From the NCBI GenBank assembly GCA_016182965.1, contig JACPFM010000155.1, positions 1 to 38,677 on the forward strand: a stretch of DNA of 38,677 bases, written 5' to 3'. Position numbers and translations under genes: made by a program. Positions 7,435 to 15,953 of this stretch are shown one piece after another. The stretch is from Deltaproteobacteria bacterium. Its GTDB lineage: Bacteria; Myxococcota_A; Polyangia; Polyangiales; JADJMO01. Position 1 is the stretch's first letter, and every line of letters begins with the position of its first letter. The notes beneath the pieces were generated by a model that was not told where the DNA came from, made no database searches, and saw only the letters and a list, made by a program, of their open reading frames with translations.

Positions 7435-9879
7435 GTGAAGCGCATTCGAATCGGCAACGCCATCGGTTCCCTCGGTCTCGCCCTGGCGCTCCCCATGGCG
7501 CTGGGGTGCGAGATCAACCTCGTGGTCGACAACCCCGACGAGAACCCGGGCATCCTCCGCCCGATGGGCATCATCCGGGGCACGGCCAGCTACGTCGGTC
7601 CTTCCCCTTGCTTCAAGAACGGTGAGGTCGAGGGCGCGCTCATCATCCTGATGTTCGACGCCGGCAACCCGCCGCCGCCCGACGGGCTCGCGTCGACGGC
7701 GCTCAACTTCTCGACGGTCCCCGGCACGAAGCTCTTTTTCAACCTCGCGCCGCCGGCGACCGGCCCCGGCTCGACGAAGAGCCCGAAGGAGTCGTTCTGC
7801 CCGAGCGTCACCTCGCCGCCGGTCACCGCCGCCGCCGAGTGGTCGCTCCAGCAGGTCGCCGCGGGTCGCTACCAGATCCGCGCGTTCTACAGCCGGCAAA
7901 ACCGCTTCAACCCGCTGTTCAACTACTCGAACCTCGCGCTCGCCGGCGACGTGCCGGGCGGTTCGTTCGAGAACCCCGCGGCCGTCCCGCTGAAGTACGC
8001 GAGCGTCGAGGTCGGCGTGCCGATCGTGGCGCCCGCGACGTGCAAGGCCGACGACAAGGCCTGCAACGACCGCAAGGCGGCGGCGGACAAGGGTCTGCTC
8101 GAGATCCCGCCGCAGGGCTTCATCCGCGAGGGCGTGCCGGTCGTGCTCGGCAACCCGCTGCGCTCCAACCGACCGTTCTTCCACATCGACTACGAGCGTT
8201 CGTTGTCGTACGCGCCTTCCGAGGGCGTGGACCCGAACCCGGATCTCGGTCCGGGCACGCCCGTGCTGCGGGACTTCTGCGGCGAGACGGGCTGCCCCGC
8301 CGCCGCTGCCGGCTGGGCCCAGCAGCGCAGGGCCCTCACGCCGGAGCAGGGGAAGAAGCTCGGCTACATCACCTTCCCGCAGGATCACCTCTCGACCAGC
8401 CACTCGAACGTCGTCTGTCTCGGCGACAAGGACCCGGCGTGCGACGCGTTCAAGTTCGCGCAGGCGAGCTTCCCGCAGATCCGCTTCAAGTTCGGCTTCC
8501 CGGGCGACGCGGCCAACCCCGCCATGCCGACCGACGCCTGGTTGATGAAGAACGCCAAGGCGCGCGATCCATTCGACGCGGCGAAGGCGCGTCCGTTCTA
8601 CGGCGTCGACCCGAAGGAGTTCGCGGCCGACATCCCGACCTCGAACGGGTTCTTCCTCACGCGTAACTTCAACGCGGCGGGCGAGCCCGAGATCCTGCGC
8701 GACAACAAGTCCCTCGAGGACCTCGCGAAGATCGCCGAGATCTTCCCGACCGTGGTCCTCTCGAAGATGGTCGACGACGGTGAGGGCAACATCGCCCTGC
8801 CCCCGCGCTCGCAGACCGATCCGATCGTCGTCATCCAGACGATCACGATCCGCGACTGGGGCAAGGACGCGGGCGCGGTCGCGGGCCAGCCTTCGATGAA
8901 GGCGACGTCGGAGGGCGCCGCGATCGGCGGCGCGCTCACCGGCCCCGACGGCAAGCCCGATCCGACCCAGCCGCTCTACACGCGCACCGGCTTCGAGGTG
9001 CAGGACGGCTTCACCGCGCTGGTCCGCCCGTCGGTCGTGTGCATCTACCCGCAGAGCGAGCTCCGCGGCTACCTCACCACGCCCGTTCGCACCGATCCGA
9101 ACCCGGCCAACCGCGGCGCGGCGCTCGTCGACCAGGGCAACATCCTGAAGTACCGCGCCAACCGCGTGAAGGGCGTGGCCTACGGCTGCCTGCCGCCCGG
9201 CGCCTACTCGGTCAACGTCGTCTACCCGACGGGCCAGGCGTGGTCGTTCCCGAACCTCTCCGGTCACTGCTCGTTCAGCGCGCGCTTCCAGCCGAACGAG
9301 GAGTGCATGAACACCTCCGACGATCTGCGCGGCGGGTTCTTCTGGACCGACAACAAGCGCCCGATCACGGGGTTCGACTTCAACAGGGGCTTCCCGATGC
9401 GGCCGCTGGTCCGCTCGCAGATGCTCTACCAGACCGAAGCGAACGGCATGTTGAAGCTGCTCACCGACGTCAACGGCAAGTCGTACCCGGCACCGCAGGT
9501 GGTCGTCATCAAGCCGTCCCCGCGCTGCGGGAAGTACATGCCGGAGAACGACGCGACCAACGCCTGCACGGACGACAAGTCCTGCGACGATCGCGGCACG
9601 GCGTTCACCGGCGTCTGCATCGCCGGCCCCGGCGGCAAGGGGAAGTTCTGCGACTTCAACGCCGACGGGAAGATCTCCACCGCGAAGATCTGGTTCAACA
9701 ACCCGGTCAACGAGGACACCATCCTCACGACGGACGCGGCGGCCAACGGCCTCCTCGACACCGACGAAGACAAGAACGACAACAAGAAGCTCGATCTCAA
9801 GGTGCCGAACGTCTGCTCGATGCCGTTCAAGGCCTGGGTGGGGATCGAGAAGATCAACCCCGACAAGCTGCTGAAGTGA
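7435..9879 (+). CDS. Large lipoprotein, probable partner of the TonB receptor
   Basis: 814 residues from GTG 7435 with AGGAGAGG seven bases upstream; the gap to the receptor gene is 12 bp, so they are co-transcribed. The lipoprotein signal ends in MALG-Cys25. The mature part has no family I recognise. It contains many cysteines (for example CKADDKACND, CGETGCP) and a C-terminal acidic segment with EF-hand or dockerin-like loops: DFNADGK near residue 739 and DTDEDKNDNKKLDL at 775-788, which could bind calcium. By analogy with SusC/SusD pairs, a lipoprotein beside a TonB receptor may capture substrate at the cell surface, but there is no SusD sequence similarity that I can see. A terminator hairpin follows. 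Confidence 0.88.
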   Translation: MKRIRIGNAIGSLGLALALPMALGCEINLVVDNPDENPGILRPMGIIRGTASYVGPSPCFKNGEVEGALIILMFDAGNPPPPDGLASTALNFSTVPGTKLFFNLAPPATGPGSTKSPKESFCPSVTSPPVTAAAEWSLQQVAAGRYQIRAFYSRQNRFNPLFNYSNLALAGDVPGGSFENPAAVPLKYASVEVGVPIVAPATCKADDKACNDRKAAADKGLLEIPPQGFIREGVPVVLGNPLRSNRPFFHIDYERSLSYAPSEGVDPNPDLGPGTPVLRDFCGETGCPAAAAGWAQQRRALTPEQGKKLGYITFPQDHLSTSHSNVVCLGDKDPACDAFKFAQASFPQIRFKFGFPGDAANPAMPTDAWLMKNAKARDPFDAAKARPFYGVDPKEFAADIPTSNGFFLTRNFNAAGEPEILRDNKSLEDLAKIAEIFPTVVLSKMVDDGEGNIALPPRSQTDPIVVIQTITIRDWGKDAGAVAGQPSMKATSEGAAIGGALTGPDGKPDPTQPLYTRTGFEVQDGFTALVRPSVVCIYPQSELRGYLTTPVRTDPNPANRGAALVDQGNILKYRANRVKGVAYGCLPPGAYSVNVVYPTGQAWSFPNLSGHCSFSARFQPNEECMNTSDDLRGGFFWTDNKRPITGFDFNRGFPMRPLVRSQMLYQTEANGMLKLLTDVNGKSYPAPQVVVIKPSPRCGKYMPENDATNACTDDKSCDDRGTAFTGVCIAGPGGKGKFCDFNADGKISTAKIWFNNPVNEDTILTTDAAANGLLDTDEDKNDNKKLDLKVPNVCSMPFKAWVGIEKINPDKLLK

Positions 9880-9901
9880 GCGTCTGAGCGGCTCCTCGGC
9901 G

Positions 9902-9933
9902 CGGCGGGCTCGGCCTCCGGACCGGGCCCGTCG
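9902..9933 (+). terminator. Terminator-like hairpin after the receptor operon
   Basis: GGGCTCGG (9906-9913) pairs with CCGGGCCC (9922-9929), extendable outward by several pairs, with an 8-base loop. The T-run behind it is poor (GTCATTTC). It lies about 25 bp past the lipoprotein stop. Confidence 0.55.
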
Positions 9934-9942
9934 TCATTTCGA

Positions 9943-9970
9943 GTCGTCAGTCGTCAGTCGTCAGTCGTCA
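9943..9970 (+). repeat. Four-unit 7-bp array (GTCGTCA)
   Basis: Four perfect tandem GTCGTCA units lie directly after the terminator hairpin of the receptor operon. The same unit recurs at 29728-29755, 34036-34070 and 34201-34228. No good inverted partner is visible here, only short GACGAC traces around 9975-9990. The rest of 9971-10043 shows nothing recognisable. Confidence 0.9.
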
Positions 9971-10043
9971 GCACGACGAAGAGACGAGACGACCCCTTCG
10001 ACGCGCGTCGCCTTCGCGGACGTAGGCCACGGGTCTCCTCACT

Positions 10044-10424
10044 TCAGACGAGCGACGGCCGCTCCACCGGGTCGAAGCGGAAGCCGTAGGCGCGCGCGTG
10101 GAGCCCGAGCTGCACGACCGCGACCGCGCCGAGGACGAAGTAGACGATGCCCATCGTCTCTTCGCCGAGTCGGAGCACCGAGCCGTGGACGACGAGCATG
10201 AGCGCGCCCGAGAGGCCGACGAGCCAACCCCAGCTGCGCCGCAGCACCAGCCCGATGGCGCCGGCGATCCACAGCGCGCCGAGCCCGATACCGAACCCGA
10301 GCACCCATCGCTGGTCCATGGCCGCCCACGTCCGGCCGAGCAGATCGTGCGTGAGCTCGATCGCGGCGGCGAGCACGAGGATGACGGGAGCGATGTACGT
10401 GGGCTTCGCCGTGGTGCGGATCAT
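10044..10424 (-). CDS. Small four-helix membrane protein, unknown function
   Basis: 126 residues from the ATG at 10424, which is preceded by AAGGAGG five bases upstream, one of the best ribosome binding sites in the window. Four hydrophobic segments are evident at about 10-25, 43-61, 65-83 and 90-108, so this is an inner-membrane protein with a short C-terminal tail. I do not recognise the family. It is the last gene of a minus-strand series (SctQ-like, lipoprotein, UvrA, YhbY), but the 89-bp gap and strong own translation signal leave room for separate expression. Confidence 0.8.
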   Translation of the reverse strand: MIRTTAKPTYIAPVILVLAAAIELTHDLLGRTWAAMDQRWVLGFGIGLGALWIAGAIGLVLRRSWGWLVGLSGALMLVVHGSVLRLGEETMGIVYFVLGAVAVVQLGLHARAYGFRFDPVERPSLV

Positions 10425-10513
10425 GCGCGCCTCCTTCGACTCCTGGGCGGCACGCCGCAAACATCGTGCCGATCTGCGCGCGCGTCGTGCGTGCGCGCGG
10501 CCGGTGCGCTCGG

Positions 10514-10864
10514 CTATTCCTCTTCGTCCTCGTCGTGAGCCTTCGAGACGGGCTGAGGCGCGCTGTAGCCCTTCGGGACCTTGATGGTGGGCTTCTTCGG
10601 GCGCGGCTTGTAGAGGATCACGATGCGACCGATGACCTGCACCACCTCGGAGGCGGTGGCCGAGGCGAGCTGACCGGCGGCGATCTTGCGATCGACAGGC
10701 GCCTCGGAGCCGATCTTCACCTTGATCAGCTCGTGGTCGTGGAGCGCTTGGGCGACCTGCGCGGTGACCTGGCGCGTGACGCCGCCCTTGCCGATCTGCA
10801 CGACGGGCTCGAGGTGATGAGCGAGCGCACGCAACGAGCGCGCAGCGGCACCGGTGAGAGGCAT
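10514..10864 (-). CDS. yhbY: YhbY-family RNA-binding protein (CRM domain)
   Basis: 116 residues. YhbY proteins carry a single CRM domain, associate with pre-50S ribosomal particles and bind RNA. LRALAHHLEPVVQIGKGGVT and ALHDHELIKVKIG are diagnostic, followed by ASEVVQVIGRIVILYKP. The start at ATG 10864 (MPLTGAAARS) aligns with the usual beginning of the family; a GTG 15 bp further upstream is possible but would add five residues. A short acidic tail (DEDEEE) extends past the domain. It sits 57 bp downstream of uvrA on the same strand, and the two may be co-transcribed although no functional link is known. Confidence 0.93.
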   Translation of the reverse strand: MPLTGAAARSLRALAHHLEPVVQIGKGGVTRQVTAQVAQALHDHELIKVKIGSEAPVDRKIAAGQLASATASEVVQVIGRIVILYKPRPKKPTIKVPKGYSAPQPVSKAHDEDEEE

Positions 10865-10921
10865 GCGGCCGCTTATCACGTCGCGGGCAGGAAATCCTTC
10901 GGACTTCGGTCGAGGGGGATT

Positions 10922-13756
10922 TCACGCAAGCGCGCGCGCGAGGAACGGCGCGGTCGGGCTCGAGGTGCGCGCGACCTCTTCCGGAGGGCCGGATGCGACC
11001 ACGCGCCCGCCCTCGTCGCCGGGGCCGGGACCGAGATCGACGACGTGATCGGCCCGCGCGGCGAGCGCGACGTCGTGCTCGATGACCACCACCGTGCTCC
11101 CCTGATCGCGGAGGGCGACGAGCGCGTCGAGGAGCACCGCGACGTCGCTCGGGTGCAGCCCGGCGGTGGGCTCGTCGAGCACGTAGAGCGTCTGCTCGCC
11201 GAGGCGCCGTCCAGCGGCGGCAGGCCGAGCGAGCTCGCGCGCGAGCTTCACGCGCTGCGCCTCGCCGCCCGAGAGCGTCGTCGCCGGCTGGCCGAGCGGC
11301 AGGTACCCGAGCCCGAGCGAGCGCATCGCGTCGAGCCGCTCGCGGATGGCCGGGATCGCCTCGAACAAGCGCTGCGCGGCGTCGACGTCGGTCGCGAGCA
11401 CGTCGGCGACGGAGAGCCCGCGCCACTTCACGGCGAGCGTCTCGCGGTCGTAGCGCGCGCCGCCGCACACCGGGCAGGGCACCCGCACGTCGGGGAGCAG
11501 GCGCATCTCGATGCGCACCGAGCCTTCGCCGAGGCACGCTTCGCAGCGGCCCCCCTTCACGTTGGCGGAGAAGCGTGAGGCCTTGTAGCCGCGCGCCTTC
11601 GCCTCGGGGAGCGCGGCGAACATCTCGCGCAGCTTCGGCATGATGCCGGTGGCGGTGGCCGGCGTGGAGCGCGGCGAGCGTCCGAGCGGCGCCTGGTCGA
11701 TGGCCACCACACGCTGCAGCCCGAAGGCGCCCTCGATCGCGCGGACGTGCGGCGGGAGCGGCGCACCGTCGATCGCCGCGCGCACCGCGGGGACGAGCGC
11801 GTCGAGGATCAGCGTGGATTTGCCGCTGCCGCTCGGGCCGGTCACGCAGATCAGCGACTGCAGCGGCAGATCGAGATCGACGCCCCGCAGGTTGCGGAGC
11901 GTGATCCCCCGCGCGCGCAGCGTGCCCGACGCGGTGCGACGTGCGACGCGCGGCAGCGTGCGGGCGCCGGAGAGCCACGGTCCGGTGACCGAGCGCTCGT
12001 CTCCGGCGATGGCCGTCGGCGCGCCGGTCGACAGCAGGCGGCCGCCGCCGGTGCCGGCGACCGGGCCGATGTCGATCACGTGATCGGCCCGCGAGATCAG
12101 CTCGAGATCGTGCTCGACCAAGAGCACGGTGCTGCCGCGATCGCGCAGGCGTCGGAGGATCGCGTCGAGGCGGTCGACGTCGCTCGGGTGCATGCCGCGC
12201 GACGGCTCGTCGAGGACGTAGAGCACGCCGCGCAGGCCGCCGGCGAGCTGCCCGGCGATGCGCGTGCGCTCCCCCTCGCCGGCGCTCAGCGCGTCGGTGT
12301 GGCGATCGAGCGCGAGGTGCCCGAGGCCGACGTCGAGCAGCGCGTCGAGCCGCGACAGCGCGCCGTCGAGCAACGGGCGCGCGACCGGGCGCAGGCGATC
12401 GGGGACCGTGACCGACGCGAGGAACGCGCGCGCGTCGCGGAGCGACAGCGCGCCGACGTCGGCGATCGAGCGACCGTTGAGCGTGACCGCGCGCGCCTCG
12501 CGGCGGAGGCGCGTCCCGCCGCAGTCCGCGCAGGGGATCTCCTCGCGGAGGTTCTCGAGGGCGCGGTCGTCGAGGGCGCCCTCCTCCTCGGCCGCCTCGG
12601 TGGGAGCGACGTCTTCGCTCATCCGCGCGTCGACCCAGGCGATCACGCCCTCGTGGGCCTTCTTCTTCTTGCCGCCCTCGAGGACCGCGGCGCGCTCGCG
12701 CAGCTTCGACCAGGGGACGTCGGGGTCGACGCCGAGCGCGTCGACGAGGCGCTTCAGCTCGACGGCGTAGGCGACGCTCGACGGCGCGCCCCAGGCGACG
12801 ATCGCGCCCTGCCGCAGCGTGCGCGACGGATCGGGGACGAGCGTGCGCTCGGTGGCGCGCGCGCGGACGCCGAGGCCCTCGCAGGTCGGGCAGGCGCCTC
12901 CTACCACGCGCGTCGTCGCCGACGCGACCGAGTTGAACGAGAAGAGCGCCGGCTCGATCGGCGGGAACTGCAGGTCGTCCTTCTCGCAGGCGAAGCGCTC
13001 GCTGTGGAAGGTGAGGTCCTTGCTGCCGTCGGGGCGCTCGCGCGCGAGGCGCACGCGGCCGTCGGCCAGGCGACGCGCGAGCTCGATCGAGTCGCTGGCG
13101 CGCCCGCGCACCCCGTCTTTGACGACGAGGCGGTCGACCACCACGTCGAGATCGTGCGCGGCGCGGGGGAACCTCTTGCGATCGAGCGCGGCGACCTCGC
13201 CGAGGTCGACGGGCTGCTCGTCGACCACCGCGCGCACGAAGCCTTCCTTGCGCAGCCGCTCGAGCAGCTCGCGCAGATCGCCGGCCTGGCCGCGGGCGAC
13301 CGGCGCGCGGACGACCACCTTCGTGCCGGCGGGCTCGGCGAGGAGCGCGTCGACCACCTCCTGCGTCGTCTCGGCGCGCAAGGCGTCGCCGCACACCGGG
13401 CAGTGCGGCTCGCCGACGCGCGCGTACAGCACGCGGAGGTGATCGGTGATCTCGGTGGCGGTGCCGATGGTCGAGCGCGACGAGCGCGCGAGCGCGCCCT
13501 GCGCGATGGCGATCGCCGGCGGGAGGCCGTCGACCAGATCGACGTCGGGGCGCGGCAGACGCATCGCCTGTGCGCGCAGATCGCTCGACAGCGCCTCGAG
13601 GTAGCGACGCTCGGCCTCGGCGAAGATGGTGTCGAACGCGAGCGAGGATTTGCCGGAGCCGCTCGGGCCGGTGATGACGACGATGGCGCCGTCGGGGATG
13701 TCGACGTCGATCGCCTTCAGGTTGTGCGTGCGCGCGCCGCGGACGACGATCGGCAT
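10922..13756 (-). CDS. uvrA: UvrA-family excinuclease ATPase, divergent
   Basis: 944 residues. UvrA dimers scan DNA for lesions and load UvrB in nucleotide excision repair. Two ABC modules are present: Walker A GPSGSGKSS (30-38) and GPSGSGKST (640-648), LDEPSRG and LDEPTAG with downstream EHD. The UvrB-binding region is kept (VDRLVVKDG near 208, SDSIELARRLADG). The C-terminal zinc module is complete (Cys738, 741, 761, 764). Oddities: the N-terminal module has CPTC (289-292) but its partner pair is broken (FACEKD, only Cys257), and the first ABC signature is LSAGE (490-494) rather than LSGGE, whereas the second is normal (828-832). This looks like a paralogue or a relaxed lineage of UvrA rather than the standard protein. 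It starts 7 bp after the lipoprotein stop. Confidence 0.92.
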   Translation of the reverse strand: MPIVVRGARTHNLKAIDVDIPDGAIVVITGPSGSGKSSLAFDTIFAEAERRYLEALSSDLRAQAMRLPRPDVDLVDGLPPAIAIAQGALARSSRSTIGTATEITDHLRVLYARVGEPHCPVCGDALRAETTQEVVDALLAEPAGTKVVVRAPVARGQAGDLRELLERLRKEGFVRAVVDEQPVDLGEVAALDRKRFPRAAHDLDVVVDRLVVKDGVRGRASDSIELARRLADGRVRLARERPDGSKDLTFHSERFACEKDDLQFPPIEPALFSFNSVASATTRVVGGACPTCEGLGVRARATERTLVPDPSRTLRQGAIVAWGAPSSVAYAVELKRLVDALGVDPDVPWSKLRERAAVLEGGKKKKAHEGVIAWVDARMSEDVAPTEAAEEEGALDDRALENLREEIPCADCGGTRLRREARAVTLNGRSIADVGALSLRDARAFLASVTVPDRLRPVARPLLDGALSRLDALLDVGLGHLALDRHTDALSAGEGERTRIAGQLAGGLRGVLYVLDEPSRGMHPSDVDRLDAILRRLRDRGSTVLLVEHDLELISRADHVIDIGPVAGTGGGRLLSTGAPTAIAGDERSVTGPWLSGARTLPRVARRTASGTLRARGITLRNLRGVDLDLPLQSLICVTGPSGSGKSTLILDALVPAVRAAIDGAPLPPHVRAIEGAFGLQRVVAIDQAPLGRSPRSTPATATGIMPKLREMFAALPEAKARGYKASRFSANVKGGRCEACLGEGSVRIEMRLLPDVRVPCPVCGGARYDRETLAVKWRGLSVADVLATDVDAAQRLFEAIPAIRERLDAMRSLGLGYLPLGQPATTLSGGEAQRVKLARELARPAAAGRRLGEQTLYVLDEPTAGLHPSDVAVLLDALVALRDQGSTVVVIEHDVALAARADHVVDLGPGPGDEGGRVVASGPPEEVARTSSPTAPFLARALA

Positions 13757-13763
13757 GCGCCGG

Positions 13764-14279
13764 TCACTTCTTGTCGAGCGTGAAGGTCGCCTCGCGCACC
13801 ACCTGCCCGTCGGCGCCGCTCGCGCGCACCGTGCCCTTGATCGAGCGCGCGTCGCCGCTGCCCTCGACGGTCGCGTCGACGACGCCCCACATCGCGGGCT
13901 TGCTGCCCTCGTCGGGGTGCAGCGTGCCGGTGAGGTGACCGTCCTCGAGCCAGCCGCGGAACGACTGCGCGCCGAGCGCGCCCTTCGCGGCGCCGGTGGC
14001 CGCGCCGTTGCCGGCGGGGAGGGTGATGGTCAGCTCGCCCTCTCCCAGGCCGTCCTTGGAGTCGGGGTGCACGAAGGCCGGCGCGTCGGAGGCGACGCGC
14101 ACCTCGCCGCGCTTGGACGCGTAGGCGCCCTTCAACGTGATCGGGGCGGCCTTCGGAGCCGCGGCCGACACCGACGGCGCGGCGGACGCGGCCGGCTTGC
14201 TCGCCGGCTGGTCGGTCGGCGCGTCTTTCTTGCCGCAGGCGACGACGACCAGTGCGAGCGCGAAGAGAGCTCGTTTCAT
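13764..14279 (-). CDS. Small lipoprotein, unknown function
   Basis: 171 residues. A short lipoprotein signal ends at Cys15 (LALVVVAC), followed by an Ala/Pro/Ser-rich spacer and a beta-rich domain (GELTITLPAGNG, SFRGWLEDGHLTGTLHPDEG, SIKGTVRASG) that I do not recognise. The ATG overlaps the stop of the SctQ-like gene (ATGA), so it is translationally coupled to it, and uvrA follows after 7 bp. The coupling suggests an envelope role beside the SpoA protein, but nothing in the sequence proves it. Confidence 0.85.
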   Translation of the reverse strand: MKRALFALALVVVACGKKDAPTDQPASKPAASAAPSVSAAAPKAAPITLKGAYASKRGEVRVASDAPAFVHPDSKDGLGEGELTITLPAGNGAATGAAKGALGAQSFRGWLEDGHLTGTLHPDEGSKPAMWGVVDATVEGSGDARSIKGTVRASGADGQVVREATFTLDKK

Positions 14280-15388
14280 GACGTGCGCTCCGTGATGCGG
14301 ACGCCGACGGCGCCGTCGACCTCGACCAGCTCGCCGCGCGCGAGCACCTTGCCGCCGATGCGCAGCGACACCGCGTCGCCCACCCGCCGATCGAGCACCA
14401 CGACGTCGCCGGGACCGAGCGCGGCCCACTCGCGCGCGGCGAGCGTCGCGCTGCCGATCTCGACGCGCACCGCGAGCGGGAGCTCGGCGAGGTCCTCGGC
14501 CAAACGCGCGCCCTCTTCGAGGGCGGGGAGCTGCATCGTCGCGCCCGTCTCGTCGGTCATCGGATCGACGTTTTCGGACGGCGCCGCGGCGGCGGCAAGC
14601 TCGACCGGCCCGCCCTCGATGCGGACCTGCACGCGACCTTCGCGGGGCTCGATTCCCCGCGCCTGCACGCCGGCGCGCGCGGCCGGCGCGACCAGGGCGC
14701 AGCCGTCGAGCCGGTGATCGACCACGATGACGTCGCCGGCCCGCAGATCGGCGAGATCGCCGGCGCGCGCGGTGCCGTGGGCGATCACGACCGGCAGTGT
14801 CAGAGGGGTGTCTCCGAGGCGATGCAGCGCGTCGATCGCCGAGAACGCGGGCGTGCGGTCCAGCTCGGGGACCGAGACGGCGACACGCACCGTCGCACGC
14901 AGCACCCCGAGCTTCACGGCGACGTCGATCGTCAGCACCTCGAGGCCGAGGGATGGGAGCGCGTCGCGCGGGGGATCGATCGCGAGGACCGGGGCCTCGA
15001 CGCCGGCCTCGCGCGCGAGCCACTGCAGCACGCCGGCGATCGCGCCGGCGACCTCCGGATCGACGCCGCGCCCACGCGCGACCCTCGGCAGGCCGCCGCC
15101 GGCGAGCGCCGACGCGACGGCCAGCGCCAGCTCGGCCTCGACCTCGATCGCGACCGCGCTCCCCGGCTCGCCGAGCACGATCAGCGCGCCGCGCCCGCCG
15201 AGGTCGACCCGCGCGGCCGCGCCGACGCGTCGGACGTCGAGGGTCACCGGGTGGCCGACCAGTCCCGAGAGCGCCTGCGCGATCGCCGCCGTGCGCACCG
15301 TCGGGAAGGCGCGGCGCACGCGCGCGGCAGCGCGCACGTGCGTCGGCGCGACGCGAGGGAGCGCGTGCCACGGGAAGGGGGAGATCAC
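14276..15388 (-). CDS. SctQ/FliM-FliN-like protein with two SpoA domains
   Basis: 370 residues. SpoA domains build the cytoplasmic ring of type III secretion systems (SctQ) or the flagellar switch (FliM/FliN). The N-terminus (ISPFPWHALPRV) resembles SctQ openings. SpoA 1 lies at about 196-258 (LPVVIAHGTARAGDLADLRAGDVIVVD) in two segments of the usual beta pattern. SpoA 2 lies at about 303-366 (PLAVRVEIGSATLA...GPGDVVVLD...GKVLARGELVEVDG...VRI). An Ala/Glu linker joins them. The start is GTG 15388, chosen because the family-like N-terminus begins there; no strong ribosome binding site is seen, and an ATG further upstream would run into the divergent promoter. No other secretion or flagellar gene is in the window, so it is an orphan here. 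Confidence 0.78.
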   Translation of the reverse strand: MISPFPWHALPRVAPTHVRAAARVRRAFPTVRTAAIAQALSGLVGHPVTLDVRRVGAAARVDLGGRGALIVLGEPGSAVAIEVEAELALAVASALAGGGLPRVARGRGVDPEVAGAIAGVLQWLAREAGVEAPVLAIDPPRDALPSLGLEVLTIDVAVKLGVLRATVRVAVSVPELDRTPAFSAIDALHRLGDTPLTLPVVIAHGTARAGDLADLRAGDVIVVDHRLDGCALVAPAARAGVQARGIEPREGRVQVRIEGGPVELAAAAAPSENVDPMTDETGATMQLPALEEGARLAEDLAELPLAVRVEIGSATLAAREWAALGPGDVVVLDRRVGDAVSLRIGGKVLARGELVEVDGAVGVRITERTS

Positions 15389-15475
15389 GTGCGCGAACGT
15401 ATCATCGGCGTGCGCGCGCCGTCCTGCGTGCGGCCCACGAGTCATCCGTGAGATACTCGTCGGCCCGGAGGGCAC

Positions 15476-15946
15476 ATGCGCTGCGTCGCCTGCGGAAACG
15501 AGGTCGCGCTCGACGACGTCACCTGCCGCCGCTGCACGGCCGCGACCAGGGGTTCGTCGTTCTCCGAGGCGGTGGAGGTGCACGTCCATCGGCCGCTCCC
15601 GCTGCCGCGCGTCTGCTGTTGTTGCCTCGATCCCGCCTACGCGATGGCCGAGGAGTCCGAAGAGAGCGAAGGCCTGCGGACCGTGCGCAAGCTCACCTAC
15701 GATCTGCCGTGGTGCTCCGGGTGCCTCGCGCTGCGGCGATCGCTCCGGCGCACCGCGGTGTGGGTGGCGTTCGTCGCGGCCGCCAGCGCGTTCGCCGGAA
15801 CCTATGTGCTGCCAGGCTCGACGGCGCTGTACGTCGCGCTCCCGACGTTCATCGTCGCGTGGATCGTCGCGCAACCGCTCCTCGTCCGCTACGCGCTGGT
15901 GAAGAAGTGGACGACGACGCAGACCTGCAAGGGCATCGGGCCGTAG
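15476..15946 (+). CDS. Zinc-ribbon membrane protein, unknown function
   Basis: 156 residues with GGAGG seven bases before the ATG. The N-terminus is a compact zinc ribbon (Cys3, Cys6, Cys17, Cys20). Four consecutive cysteines (47-50) plus Cys80 and Cys83 could form a second metal site. Two transmembrane helices follow at about 94-112 and 117-135, with a basic tail. Topology suggests the cysteine domains face the cytoplasm. It is divergent from the SctQ-like gene (87-bp shared promoter region) and converges with the next gene. No family assigned. Confidence 0.85.
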   Translation: MRCVACGNEVALDDVTCRRCTAATRGSSFSEAVEVHVHRPLPLPRVCCCCLDPAYAMAEESEESEGLRTVRKLTYDLPWCSGCLALRRSLRRTAVWVAFVAAASAFAGTYVLPGSTALYVALPTFIVAWIVAQPLLVRYALVKKWTTTQTCKGIGP

Positions 15947-15953
15947 CGCCCAT

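Noticed and set aside
4903..9267. A very long open frame on the minus strand opposite the TonB receptor and lipoprotein
   Set aside because: Its product is an Arg/Val/Glu/Asp-biased sequence with no domains, as expected of a mirror frame in a 70% GC genome; the plus-strand genes have clear domains and ribosome binding sites.
10044..13394. A single 1,100-codon minus-strand frame across uvrA, yhbY and the membrane protein
   Set aside because: Only its last ~126 codons are sensible (the four-helix protein). The rest is the wrong frame of uvrA and yhbY.
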